From the NCBI RefSeq assembly GCF_000019185.1, contig NC_010334.1, positions 3,658,001-3,722,000 on the forward strand: a DNA stretch of 64,000 bases, written 5' to 3'. This stretch comes from Shewanella halifaxensis HAW-EB4. Its GTDB lineage: Bacteria; Pseudomonadota; Gammaproteobacteria; Enterobacterales; Shewanellaceae. Positions 35,003-43,858 of this stretch are shown here, one piece after another; the stretch's first letter is position 1, and each line of letters begins with the position of its first letter. Under the pieces are notes generated by a model. That model was not told where the DNA came from and did not search any database. It saw nothing but the letters and a program-made list of their open reading frames with translations. Both the position numbers and the translations under genes were made by a program.

Positions 35003-36538
35003 ATGATTAACCTTAAGCGCTTGCCCACACTCATGCACTCTTTAAAGGCGCGCCTTATCGTCAGCGCCATGCTGCTGAGCTTAGTCTTAATTCCCATTGT
35101 TGGCTTAACCCTCAACGACGCCTTTAAATTGCAGGTCAAGAGTGCCTCGGTCAAAGAGCTTAAAGCCTATGTTTATTCCATCTTGGCGGTGACCGAGGTC
35201 GACGACCAACAGTTATTTATGCCCGAGGTGTTGTTAGAGAATCAATTTAATGTGATCCAGTCAGGCCTGTACGCCTTGATTACTATTCCCGAAAGCCTAC
35301 AACAGACACTCACATCCACAAGTGACCATCAACAAGATTCTAGCTTCGATGCTAAATTTGTTGGGCCTGAAACCATAAAACCAGCAAGAGATGCGATTAT
35401 CGCCGAGCAACAAGTCACAGCAGGAACAAAGGTCGCTTGGCGCTCCAACTCATTGCTTGGCATCGATCTCACTTCGGCAATCACCACAGCGGTTCATACT
35501 GACCCGGCCTTTCCACAACCAGAAAAAGGCCAAGGCCAGTTCAGTGAGATTATTCTTAATGGCGAACCTCATTTGGTTTATGGCTTTAGCGCGAGTTTCG
35601 AAACCCAGCAAGTCGATAAGCAAGGGGATGAGCAGATCACGCGCTTTCCGGTCACGGTTTATATCATTAAAGATCAGAGTGACTATCAGCTCCAAGTGAA
35701 CGAGTTTAATCAGCAACTTTGGCGCTGGTTATTGATCTTGATGGTCGCCCTACTTTCAATTCAAATGTTATGGCTATGGTGGACACTAAAGCCCCTCACT
35801 CGTTTGCAAAATGAGTTAGCCGCGATTGAAAACGGTAAAGCCGATCACTTAAATGACAACTACCCCACCGAACTCAGTACCGTTGCCAAGCAGCTCAACA
35901 CCTTGCTCAATACTGAGCAAAACCAACGAAAACGCTACCGTAATGCCTTAGCGGACTTGGCCCACAGCCTGAAAACACCGCTGGCGGTTATTCAAAGCCA
36001 GAAAGATTTAAGCAAACAATCATTTGAGCAGATATCTCATATCAATCGCATCATTGGCCACCAGCTCAAAAGAGCGCAATCGGCGGCAGGTTCGGCCTGG
36101 CACCTAGGCGTCGAGGTGGTTGAGGTCTCCGACAAATTGGTACGTAATCTACCTAAAATCTACTGCCAGCCAGCGATAACGATCACCGAAGATGTCGACC
36201 GTGCAGCAATCTTTAAAGGGGACGCCAGTGATTTAACTGAGATCCTTGGAAACCTGCTAGATAATGCCTGTAAGGCCGCAGCGAGCCGTGTGTTATTAAC
36301 CGTTAAAACTGTCGACTCTAGTTTAGTTATCGGTATCGAAGATGACGGTAAAGGCATCGATGAGGCGCTGCACGCACAAATATTTGAGCGGGGTATTCGC
36401 GCCGACTCCTATCAACAGGGGCACGGCATAGGTCTCGCAATTGTTCGCGACTTAGTAGACAGTTATCAAGGGCAATTGATTGTGAGTCGCTCAACAACGC
36501 TTGGCGGCGCTAAGTTCGAACTGCGATTCAAAGCCTAA
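35003..36538 (+). CDS. PhoQ-like sensor histidine kinase
   Basis: Membrane histidine kinase of about 511 residues, partner of the preceding regulator. TM1 is near residues 13-37, a periplasmic sensor spans about 40-225, and TM2 comes near 235-260. A HAMP segment leads to the H-box DLAHSLKTPLAVIQSQ, the N-box EILGNLLDNACKAA, DDGKGIDE and GHGIGLAIVRDL. SLKTPL in the H-box is characteristic of the PhoQ branch. The start is either ATG 35003 (after the regulator stop) or ATG 34979 (overlapping it); ribosome sites are weak for both, and I chose the former. Confidence 0.88.
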   Translation: MINLKRLPTLMHSLKARLIVSAMLLSLVLIPIVGLTLNDAFKLQVKSASVKELKAYVYSILAVTEVDDQQLFMPEVLLENQFNVIQSGLYALITIPESLQQTLTSTSDHQQDSSFDAKFVGPETIKPARDAIIAEQQVTAGTKVAWRSNSLLGIDLTSAITTAVHTDPAFPQPEKGQGQFSEIILNGEPHLVYGFSASFETQQVDKQGDEQITRFPVTVYIIKDQSDYQLQVNEFNQQLWRWLLILMVALLSIQMLWLWWTLKPLTRLQNELAAIENGKADHLNDNYPTELSTVAKQLNTLLNTEQNQRKRYRNALADLAHSLKTPLAVIQSQKDLSKQSFEQISHINRIIGHQLKRAQSAAGSAWHLGVEVVEVSDKLVRNLPKIYCQPAITITEDVDRAAIFKGDASDLTEILGNLLDNACKAAASRVLLTVKTVDSSLVIGIEDDGKGIDEALHAQIFERGIRADSYQQGHGIGLAIVRDLVDSYQGQLIVSRSTTLGGAKFELRFKA

Positions 36539-36635
36539 TCTAACCGTACTAATCTAGCAGCTTTTTAGCTGTCAGCTTCTGTTCATCTTGGCTTTCTTAT
36601 ACTGGTGCTAACCTATAAAACGATTAGGAGAGCAC

Positions 36636-37985
36636 ATGAACAGATTCAAGAGATGGTGTTGGTCATTTATCATCACACTTGCTATCGCAATGCCTTTGAT
36701 GATGTCAGCGGCCACAGTCAAGGCACAAGATCACGAGCTTGAGCACTCTCGATTTAATGAGCCTCAATTTAGTGAGCCCCTGCATAATGAAGGACAGTAT
36801 AGTGAGGGGCAGCTGGCGCAGATGCTTGCACCTATCGCGCTCTATCCAGATAGTTTGCTCACCCATATTCTCATTGCCGCGACCTATCCACTCGAAGTGG
36901 TGCAGGCTCATAGATGGCAAGTGGAATATAACAATCTAAGCACACAAAAGCAGATCGACAAGGCGCAAGATAAAGACTGGGATCCCAGTGTGGTCGCGCT
37001 TATTGCCTTTCCGAATGTACTGCAAAAGCTCAGTGAGGATCTCAACTGGACCCAATCGTTAGGTGATGCCTTCTTGCAAGATGAAGCCCAAGTATTAGCG
37101 AGTATTCAAACTCTGAGACAAGAGGCGGATAATGCAAACAGTCTAGAGCAGATGGACAATATGCAGGTCACTCGGGTCAGTAATCAGATCATTATCGAGC
37201 CGGTGAGAAAAGAGATTGTCTATGTGCCCTACTATGACCCGAGAACGGTTTACGGATATTGGCGCTGGTATCGCTATCCACCCATCTATTGGGCGGTTTA
37301 CCCTGGCTATATTAGACCCGGTTACGGCCACTTTTATTGGCGAGCAGGTGTGCACATCAGTTTTAACTATTACTTCAGTGCGTTCCATTGGCACAAACGT
37401 CATGTGGTAGTGGTGCACCACCATAACTCGCACCGATATCGTCATCACGGTCGTATCGTCACCAGTCACGGCGCCAAGCGCTGGGCCCACAAGCCGCAAC
37501 ATAGGCGCGGTGTGGCTTACAGCAACAATACGTTACGCCACAAATATAACAGCCACCACCCGAGCCGCGCCCAGAGTAAAGCGCTACGTCACGACCCGCG
37601 CAAGCATGTTAACCATAAGAACAGCCTTGAGCGGATTAGAGGCTATGAGCGGGTAAAGAGCCCTCTGCGCGCAAAAAGCCCTGAGCGTATTAAGAGCCAT
37701 GAGCGTATCAAAAGCCAGATGCGTGGAAACAGCCCTGAGCGAAACAAGAGCCATCAGCAAATCACTCACCAACGTGAGCAGCAGATGCGCAGTAAGCTCA
37801 ATTCAAACTCAAAGGCTCATCAATCAACAGCCAATAAAAGCTATAACAACAGGCAGAAGCATCAAAGCCAGTCTCGCCATAGCACTAAGCCACACCAAAC
37901 AGCGAGAAGCAAAGTAAGTCGCAGCCCTTCTCCACGGGCTAGTGCACCTCGTAGCAACCATCAGTACAAACCAAGGAAAGATTAG
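36636..37985 (+). CDS. DUF3300 exported protein with basic repeat tail
   Basis: A 449-residue protein with a signal peptide ending near VKAQ. The DUF3300 domain has LAQMLAPIALYPDSLLTHIL and VYVPYYDPRTVYGYW. It continues into a Tyr/Trp-rich stretch, then a very basic His-, Arg- and Ser-rich tail. The tail contains a hexapeptide array (SPERIK, SHERIK, SPERNK and relatives). Such proteins are envelope-associated and of unknown function. It follows the two-component genes in the same direction with a 97-bp gap, and GGAG precedes the start. It could be a target of that system. Confidence 0.8.
   Translation: MNRFKRWCWSFIITLAIAMPLMMSAATVKAQDHELEHSRFNEPQFSEPLHNEGQYSEGQLAQMLAPIALYPDSLLTHILIAATYPLEVVQAHRWQVEYNNLSTQKQIDKAQDKDWDPSVVALIAFPNVLQKLSEDLNWTQSLGDAFLQDEAQVLASIQTLRQEADNANSLEQMDNMQVTRVSNQIIIEPVRKEIVYVPYYDPRTVYGYWRWYRYPPIYWAVYPGYIRPGYGHFYWRAGVHISFNYYFSAFHWHKRHVVVVHHHNSHRYRHHGRIVTSHGAKRWAHKPQHRRGVAYSNNTLRHKYNSHHPSRAQSKALRHDPRKHVNHKNSLERIRGYERVKSPLRAKSPERIKSHERIKSQMRGNSPERNKSHQQITHQREQQMRSKLNSNSKAHQSTANKSYNNRQKHQSQSRHSTKPHQTARSKVSRSPSPRASAPRSNHQYKPRKD
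37621..37758 (+). repeat. 18-bp (hexapeptide) tandem repeat inside the DUF3300 gene
   Basis: Degenerate 18-bp units with the core AGCCNTGAGCG encode NSLERI, SPLRAK, SPERIK, SHERIK and SPERNK-type hexapeptides. Both the core and the 18-bp period match the repeat in the PfaA linker, though in a different frame and gene. Confidence 0.75.
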
Positions 37986-38050
37986 CCTAAGACGGAGTAA
38001 ATCTATCAAGCATTTCAAACAAGAAAGCCGTCAATTTACGGTAATGCAGG

Positions 38051-38086
38051 TAAGTTAAGACCTAAGTTAAGACCTAAGTTAAGGCC
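38051..38086. repeat. 12-bp tandem repeat after the DUF3300 gene
   Basis: Three units of TAAGTTAAGACC (the last reads TAAGTTAAGGCC) lie 65 bp after the stop codon. Confidence 0.85.
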
Positions 38087-38111
38087 AACGCTGATTAACC
38101 AACAAAAACTA

Positions 38112-38139
38112 AGAACCCAGCACAAACTGGGTTCTTTGC
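38112..38139 (+). terminator. DUF3300 gene terminator
   Basis: A perfect 10-bp stem AAGAACCCAG/CTGGGTTCTT with a six-base loop is followed by TGCTTT. Confidence 0.75.
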
Positions 38140-38180
38140 TTTAAAAGCTATTTACCACGAAGCGCTCACTTCGTTTGCTA

Positions 38181-38247
38181 CACGGAGGACACGAAGTAAA
38201 GAAAAGGCTCAGGGTGGCTTTTCTTCGTGCTCTTCGTGTCCTCTGTG
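38181..38247. repeat. Long imperfect inverted repeat of the GGACACGAAG type
   Basis: CACGGAGGACACGAAG (38181-38196) pairs with CTTCGTGTCCTCTGTG (38232-38247) with one mismatch. An inner GAAAAG/CTTTTC pair lies at 38201 and 38218. It lies between a plus-strand terminator and a convergent gene and looks like a dispersed repetitive palindrome. Confidence 0.75.
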
Positions 38248-38351
38248 GTCCATTCTTATCTTTCAAAGTCATCAGATTTCTCTGAGTCACTTCCTTAAGT
38301 GAATGGCATTAGTCAATCGACGGCATTTTTATGCTTAATGCTAAGCAATCT

Positions 38352-39731
38352 CTAAGCACTTAAACAGGTTTCAGGATCTAACTGCTCGAGCATCTGTTGT
38401 AACAGCGCATCTATCTCTTTGAATCGCGGACGTAACCCTAAATTTGGCTGTAAACACGTCTGTTTTAACTTAAGCAACTCGGCAAGAATCGCTTGGCTTG
38501 CTTCTGTAGGATTTTGTAAACAGTGCTCGGCTAAATCCTCTATTAGGCAGCCCAAGGCACGAACCTCTATTGCCTCCATCGCCTCTCTTTGCAGTAAAGG
38601 CAGTTGGCTTAAATTCGTCGCCGCGCCAAAGTCGCCGAATAAGATCTCTACGTTCATATTGAACATGGTGTTATGAGCATAAATATCACCATGACTGACT
38701 CGATTCTGGTGCAGATGAGTCAGCCCCGACGCCATCTGTTTCAAGATATTTAATACCTCTTTAATCTCAAAGCTAGACTTATCGGTGAAGGTATCTCGAG
38801 TACAAGTATCCAGTGAGGGTGGCAGACCTAAGTTTTGGAAATGACTAGGAATAAGCTCCATGACGAGACCCGATTTATCGGCCTGCTTAAGCTGAGCCAC
38901 GACCTTTATCAGATTGCTATGCTGCCTCGCCTGCAAACAGTTGGCCAGTTCATCTTTTGGGTATCCGTCGCTCGTGACCTCACCTTTAAATATTTTAACG
39001 GCAATATCGAGCGGCGTCCCCATCAACGAAACAGGCTGCTTAACCCATATCGCTCGGTAAATCACACCCGATGCACCTTGGCCAATAATCTCTTTCAGTT
39101 CGATATCTTCAAGGCTAACACTGGGCATAGAGACAACATCTGTACGCACTTTATCGGCTAACTCTTGCTGCGGTATGAGCGGGCTCCCATCAAGCGCTAA
39201 CCAGCTCAGACGAGGTAACTGAAATAGCCAATCTGGCAATGACTTAAAGGCATTAGCCGATAAGCGTGCGAGCTCTAAGTTGGTACATTCAGCCATACTC
39301 TCAGGTAGACACGTGAGCTTATTGCCCGCTAGGGCTAACTTTTGCAAGCGGTGCAATCGCCCCATATCCTCAGGCAAAGATTCGAGATTATTATCCGTTA
39401 AGATAAGCCAGCGGGTATTATCGGGGAGTGCTTTTTCAGGCAGCTGCGTTAATTTGTTCGATTTGAAGCTGATCATTTCAAGCTTAGGGCACAGGGCTAG
39501 TACGGCCGGAATAGAATCAAAACAGTTGTTGGTTAGAAATAGGATTTTTAATTGATGCAAATCGCTAAAGTTTGCGGGTAAATCACTAAGTTGATTACCC
39601 GATAGGTCGAGTATTTCTAGCGTGTCGGCAAGCTCAAATATCTCTTGCGGAAACGCTGTCAGCCCCTTTGAGAGTTGTAGCCGTGTTATCCCTTTTAACT
39701 GTCCCGATGTTAACTGCTCAATAGTATGCAA
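38352..39731 (-). CDS. Leucine-rich-repeat protein kinase
   Basis: A 459-residue protein with no signal peptide or TM helix. The N-terminal half has about seven leucine-rich repeats (for example LEILDLSGNQLSDLPANF and LQKLALAGNKLTCLPESM). The C-terminal half (from about residue 210) is a Hanks-type kinase: glycine loop IGQGASGVIYRA, lysine in IAVKIFKG, catalytic loop HGDIYAHN and DFG in LFGDFGAAT. The catalytic loop has HGD where HRD is usual, but the catalytic Asp, Asn and DFG are present, so activity is plausible. Such cytosolic LRR-kinase fusions are uncommon in bacteria. Substrate and partner are unknown. It stands alone. Confidence 0.88.
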   Translation of the reverse strand: MHTIEQLTSGQLKGITRLQLSKGLTAFPQEIFELADTLEILDLSGNQLSDLPANFSDLHQLKILFLTNNCFDSIPAVLALCPKLEMISFKSNKLTQLPEKALPDNTRWLILTDNNLESLPEDMGRLHRLQKLALAGNKLTCLPESMAECTNLELARLSANAFKSLPDWLFQLPRLSWLALDGSPLIPQQELADKVRTDVVSMPSVSLEDIELKEIIGQGASGVIYRAIWVKQPVSLMGTPLDIAVKIFKGEVTSDGYPKDELANCLQARQHSNLIKVVAQLKQADKSGLVMELIPSHFQNLGLPPSLDTCTRDTFTDKSSFEIKEVLNILKQMASGLTHLHQNRVSHGDIYAHNTMFNMNVEILFGDFGAATNLSQLPLLQREAMEAIEVRALGCLIEDLAEHCLQNPTEASQAILAELLKLKQTCLQPNLGLRPRFKEIDALLQQMLEQLDPETCLSA

Positions 39732-39882
39732 AACCCTTACCTTAACCCTGATAAAAAACAGCGCGCAATACTATACGATTCTCCATCAATGAGAAAGCCA
39801 AATGCTAGAAGCTAACGCATTATGGAGCTAATGTATTTTGGACAGGTAAGGGCCTCACCGAACAATTCAATAACCCAGTGGG

Positions 39883-40647
39883 CTAGTTGGTCAGGCTCTC
39901 TTCTGTAGATTTAGTAAGCCTAGCTCTTTCGTTACGCTCAATTTGTAGTAGCTCTTGCCCTTTGGTAATAGCCATCACCGCTTTGGACTTAAACTCGCGG
40001 CGATATAACGTGATGACAACGAAAATACTGGCAGTAATCAAGGCTAAAGGATGAAAAAACCAACATAGGGCAGCCATTGAGAAGTAATAAGAACGCAAAC
40101 CGTAATTATAAGTGTGTGTTGCCTGATCTTGTATCACCGCCATCTGCTCAGCATAACGGTGTAAATTTTCATTAGTCCCTGCTTTATCCACGGGTGCGGC
40201 ACCCACCATCACATTTAAGAAACCATATTGACGCATCGACCAAGTAAACTGGAAGAATGCCATCACAAAAATAAAGGTCAACATGCCGAGCTTAAGTTGC
40301 ACTAAGGCATGGTTGGGAGACGCGGCAAAAGGGATCGTTGCGATCACTGCCTCTAGGCGTTCAACTTGAGCAAACAGGGTTAACACACCCGCAAGCACTA
40401 GCATGGTGGTTGATGCAAAAAAGGCGATATTCCGTTCAAGGTTTGCCAACAGCGCAGCATCACTGACTCGCACCTCTCGGCCTAATAGCCCATACATCCA
40501 ATGAATGCGATGTTGATGCAGGCAGCGAGCAATACAGTTAGTGTCTTTAGCTTTACGTTTAGCAAAATAGGTATAGCCAACCCAGCTAGAAATAAAGCAG
40601 AAAGGCGCTACAAGATCGAGCAGCGAAATGGTCATGCCGGTGTTCAT
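39883..40647 (-). CDS. DUF599 family membrane protein
   Basis: A 254-residue integral membrane protein with about four TM segments (near residues 7-25, 70-90, 115-135 and 185-215). The pattern HQHRIHWMYGLLGREVRVSD followed by NLERNIAFFASTTMLVLAG is typical of DUF599. The ATG at 40647 is preceded by AGGTAA; a TTG one codon upstream is less likely. Function is unknown. It lies in the same direction as the small ybaM gene 92 bp upstream. Confidence 0.8.
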   Translation of the reverse strand: MNTGMTISLLDLVAPFCFISSWVGYTYFAKRKAKDTNCIARCLHQHRIHWMYGLLGREVRVSDAALLANLERNIAFFASTTMLVLAGVLTLFAQVERLEAVIATIPFAASPNHALVQLKLGMLTFIFVMAFFQFTWSMRQYGFLNVMVGAAPVDKAGTNENLHRYAEQMAVIQDQATHTYNYGLRSYYFSMAALCWFFHPLALITASIFVVITLYRREFKSKAVMAITKGQELLQIERNERARLTKSTEESLTN

Positions 40648-40653
40648 CAAAAA

Positions 40654-40681
40654 ATTACCTGTCTATCATTACCTGTCTATC
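40654..40681. repeat. 14-bp perfect tandem duplication
   Basis: Two adjacent copies of ATTACCTGTCTATC lie just upstream of the DUF599 start codon; the ribosome-binding AGGTAA of that gene is read from the proximal copy. Confidence 0.85.
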
Positions 40682-40739
40682 AAAGTCAGCCGCCAATATC
40701 AGTAAAATGGGCTAACTCAGCTATCCAAAATTTGCTTGC

Positions 40740-40901
40740 TTATGCAAGCTTTGCTTGTAGATCTGTTTTAACAATTTCAAGGGCTGCGAGGGCAACACTT
40801 GGCTCTATTTGGTGACTCTCGAGCAAATAAATAAGGTCAACTGCCAGTTTCACCTCATCAGGAGCCCTGTCTAGCTCACTCGGTTGCTTGTCATCACTCA
40901 T
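40740..40901 (-). CDS. ybaM: YbaM family (DUF2496) small protein
   Basis: A 53-residue protein that reads MSDDKQPSELDRAPDEVKLA and continues VDLIYLLESHQIEPSVALAA, then LEIVKTDLQAKLA. This matches the E. coli YbaM pattern (APDDVKLAVDLI-LLE-NQI---LALEIVK-D). It is short but unambiguous. No function is established. It sits upstream of the DUF599 gene in the same direction and may be co-transcribed; the ribosome site is weak. Confidence 0.88.
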   Translation of the reverse strand: MSDDKQPSELDRAPDEVKLAVDLIYLLESHQIEPSVALAALEIVKTDLQAKLA

Positions 40902-41112
40902 GTTGGTTAACTCAAATTAGAGGGGGAAAGAGTGGGCTAGTATACTCAGAGAATTTACGCTTCTCAATTAAGAAACGCTGAAGGGGTAAGGCAAACGCAA
41001 ATATCCCTCTCTTAGCGATGCTAAGGCTTTATTACCGCCTAAAGCCTAGATATACTCGGGGCGAAGACACAATCAATATTGTGATTAGCAAATACAAAGG
41101 CAAACAACTCCT

Positions 41113-41340
41113 ATGGCAAAGATGGATTTCTCGGTGATCAATGACACCACAGCAAAATCTTTTATTGAACAGAAAAACCTGATCAAAAGAGTATTTAAAG
41201 GCAACACCGTTCTCTGCCCTGTGTGCAATCAAGCACTTGTGATGAAGCTGCCAGTAAAAGGACAAGAAGACAGTGTTTCAGGGATCTGCTGCAAGAAAGG
41301 CTGTACCGATATCGAGCTTGATATGGAGCTTGTGCTTTAG
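41113..41340 (+). CDS. Small cysteine-containing conserved hypothetical protein
   Basis: A 75-residue protein with a zinc-knuckle-like pattern: CPVCNQALVMKLPVKG, then GICCKKGCTDIELDMELVL. Four or five cysteines could bind a metal. I do not recognise the family. A strong hairpin terminator follows the stop. It is divergent from the ybaM-DUF599 pair. Confidence 0.65.
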   Translation: MAKMDFSVINDTTAKSFIEQKNLIKRVFKGNTVLCPVCNQALVMKLPVKGQEDSVSGICCKKGCTDIELDMELVL

Positions 41341-41360
41341 CACGAGTCTCTCTTTCTCAA

Positions 41361-41409
41361 TAAAAAATGGCTGCCAGCATTAATCTGCTGTGCAGCCATT
41401 TTATTTTTT
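41361..41409. terminator. Terminator between convergent 75-residue protein and fetB genes
   Basis: TAAAAAATGGCTGC pairs with GCAGCCATTTTATTTTTT across an imperfect inner loop; T-runs lie on both strands, so it is probably bidirectional. Confidence 0.78.
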
Positions 41410-41486
41410 GCGTGTTATTTCATCTTTCTCACATCAATCCAGCACTGCCAAAATTGAGTTTCAGAGCTTCAATTATCTTCGCTTAA

Positions 41487-42257
41487 TCAAAGGCTAATTC
41501 GCACTCGTCCAGTCTCACTGATTGCTGAGCGAATACAAAGCACTAAAGTGGTCGACACTGAAACCGAGAGGGTCACGAAAATCGCCACCGAGATCACCAG
41601 CTGATACTTGATGGCGATCAGCGGATCGACGCCGCCCAAGATCTGTCCTGTCATCATTCCAGGCAAGGTAACCAGCCCCATTGTCGCCATTGAGGCCAGA
41701 ATTGGCGCAAAAGATTGCTGCATCGCACTCTGTACAAATGGCAGACTCGCCTGACTCGGCGATGCCCCCAGCGCCAGCGCCCCTTGGTATTCATGTTTTC
41801 TATCATTAAAGGCACCAAATAGTCGCTGCAACGCAATTATGTTGCCGCTCAAGCAATTCCCCAACAACATGCCAGCTGTGGGAATTAAGTATTGCGCGGT
41901 ATAAAGTGGCTGCGGTGACAAGAGATAAACTATCATCAGCCACAAAATAGGAAATAAACCTAGTGCTAAACCACTAAACACTGGAAAGTAGAGCAATCTT
42001 CTTGGTAGTTTCGCCTTACTAATAATCGCGCTCGAGCCTACCAGTAACATCACCAATAACCAGGCAAGGTTTACCCAGAGATTATCGAGCAAAAAGAGGT
42101 ATTGCAGATAGAGTCCCACCAAAACTAGTTGCGCCGTCATGCGCACAACGGCCCAGGTCATATCACGGCTAAGACCTAACTGAAAGTATCGTCCTATCGC
42201 CATAGGAACCAATAGCACCAGCATAAATAGGCCTAACTGCAACCAAGCTATATCCAT
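41487..42257 (-). CDS. fetB: FetB/UPF0014-type ABC transporter permease
   Basis: A 256-residue membrane protein with about seven TM helices. UPF0014/FetB signatures include the central IPTAGMLLGNCLSGNIIALQ, the coupling-like segment EYQGALALGASPSQASLPF, and LVTLPGMMTGQILGGVDPL. In E. coli FetAB exports iron. The expected ATPase gene fetA is not adjacent here, so the partner is encoded elsewhere or the role differs. Confidence 0.8.
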   Translation of the reverse strand: MDIAWLQLGLFMLVLLVPMAIGRYFQLGLSRDMTWAVVRMTAQLVLVGLYLQYLFLLDNLWVNLAWLLVMLLVGSSAIISKAKLPRRLLYFPVFSGLALGLFPILWLMIVYLLSPQPLYTAQYLIPTAGMLLGNCLSGNIIALQRLFGAFNDRKHEYQGALALGASPSQASLPFVQSAMQQSFAPILASMATMGLVTLPGMMTGQILGGVDPLIAIKYQLVISVAIFVTLSVSVSTTLVLCIRSAISETGRVRISL

Positions 42258-42476
42258 TCAGACTTATCTCTTAAGCAACAAAAACTTGAACACTAATATA
42301 ACTAAACTATGACTCGCTTAATAGCGCCGCATTCAGTGACATCAGTCTTAATAATGACGTTAACATTAGACTAATAAAATATTCACCCATTGAGAAAAAC
42401 TTGATCAATATCTAATGAATTCACATTTTGCCTTGCTAGACTCTGATCACTTTTTGCTATTTTAGACACCAAAATT

Positions 42477-43700
42477 ATGAAGCAGCAGCTACTTGAGCGA
42501 TTCTTAAGTTACGTCAGTTTTAACACTCAATCTGACGGTCGAAGCCAGAATGTACCTAGCACTCATAGCCAATTTGTATTTGCTCAGCATTTACGTCAAG
42601 AGCTTGTCAGTCTTGGGTTTGAGGATGTGCAACTCTCAGATAAGGGCTATTTAACCGCAACGGTACCTGCCAATGTAGAGGGTGTGGCATGCATCGGCTT
42701 TATCGCTCACTTAGACACAGCTCCCGACTACAGCGGAGAGAATGTATCTCCTCAAATCATTGAGAACTATAACGGCGAAGATATTCAATTAGGTCTCGAA
42801 GAGGTACTGTCGCCAAAGCAATTTAGCAGCCTAAACCAATATATCGGTCAAACGCTGATCACGACTGACGGCAGTAGCCTATTAGGCGGCGACGATAAGG
42901 CGGGTATTGCCGAGATCATCAGTGCTCTGCACCATCTGCTCACACATCCAGAGATCCCTCACGGAAAAATAAGACTCTGCTTTACGCCTGATGAAGAGAT
43001 TGGCCGCGGCGCCGATCATTTTGACGTTGAGAGCTTTGGTGCTCAGTGGGCCTACACCATTGATGGCGGTCAAGTCGGTGAGCTTGAGTATGAAAACTTT
43101 AATGCTGCCACAGCGGTGGTCACCGCAATGGGTAACAACTGTCACCCAGGCACAGCCTACGGCGTGATGGTCAATGCCCAAACCATCGCGGCTCGATTCC
43201 ACGCTAAAATGCCACTAAAAGATACACCGGAGCACAGCCGCGACTATGACGGTTTCTTTCACCTGCTTGGCATGGAAGGCGTGACCGAAAAGGCGACGTT
43301 GACCTATATCATTCGCGATTTCGACCTTGAGCTTTTTGAACAGAGAAAGCGCTGGCTAACGGAGTTAGTCGAAAAATATAATGCTGAGTTGTCTATCGGT
43401 CAGTTAACGATAGATATTCAAGATTCCTACTTGAATATGAAGCAGCAAGTCTTACCGCACCCGCATATTATCGACATTGCCAAACAAGCGATGCAGAACT
43501 TAGCCATTGAACCGATAATTAAGCCTATTCGTGGTGGCACCGATGGCTCGCGCCTGTCCTATATGGGACTGCCTTGCCCGAACCTATTTACTGGCGGACA
43601 TAACTTCCACGGTAAGCACGAGTACGTGTGTGTTGAGTCCATGGTAAAAGCGACCGAGACCATCGTTGAAATCGCTAAACTCACGGCGCAGCACAAGTAA
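42477..43700 (+). CDS. pepT: Peptidase T (tripeptide aminopeptidase)
   Basis: A cytosolic M20 family zinc tripeptidase of 407 residues. Motifs: IGFIAHLDTAPDYSGENVSP (first metal ligand), LLGGDDKAGIAEI, FTPDEEIGRGAD with the catalytic and ligand glutamates, YTIDGG, NNCHPGTAYGVMVNA, RGGTDGSRLSYMGLPCPNLF and a C-terminal HGKHEYV. Length and motifs match PepT closely. It removes N-terminal residues from tripeptides. It is monocistronic with a terminator. Confidence 0.95.
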   Translation: MKQQLLERFLSYVSFNTQSDGRSQNVPSTHSQFVFAQHLRQELVSLGFEDVQLSDKGYLTATVPANVEGVACIGFIAHLDTAPDYSGENVSPQIIENYNGEDIQLGLEEVLSPKQFSSLNQYIGQTLITTDGSSLLGGDDKAGIAEIISALHHLLTHPEIPHGKIRLCFTPDEEIGRGADHFDVESFGAQWAYTIDGGQVGELEYENFNAATAVVTAMGNNCHPGTAYGVMVNAQTIAARFHAKMPLKDTPEHSRDYDGFFHLLGMEGVTEKATLTYIIRDFDLELFEQRKRWLTELVEKYNAELSIGQLTIDIQDSYLNMKQQVLPHPHIIDIAKQAMQNLAIEPIIKPIRGGTDGSRLSYMGLPCPNLFTGGHNFHGKHEYVCVESMVKATETIVEIAKLTAQHK

Positions 43701-43719
43701 TTTTTACTGTGATTGAGTC

Positions 43720-43757
43720 ATAACAAGGTCTGCCCTGCTGGCCTTGTTATTTTTTCT
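43720..43757 (+). terminator. pepT terminator
   Basis: A 9-bp stem ATAACAAGG/CCTTGTTAT is followed by TTTTTC. Confidence 0.82.
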
Positions 43758-43858
43758 TTATTCGCTCTTGATGATTACTAGCTAAAAAACAAATAGTATT
43801 TGCTTCCTTTGGCACACCCTCTAAACTGACATCATTAATACCGCTAACTAAGACTGAA

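Noticed and set aside
37143..37502. 119-codon minus-strand frame inside the DUF3300 gene
   Set aside because: It is antisense to the Tyr/His-rich coding region and has no supporting signals.
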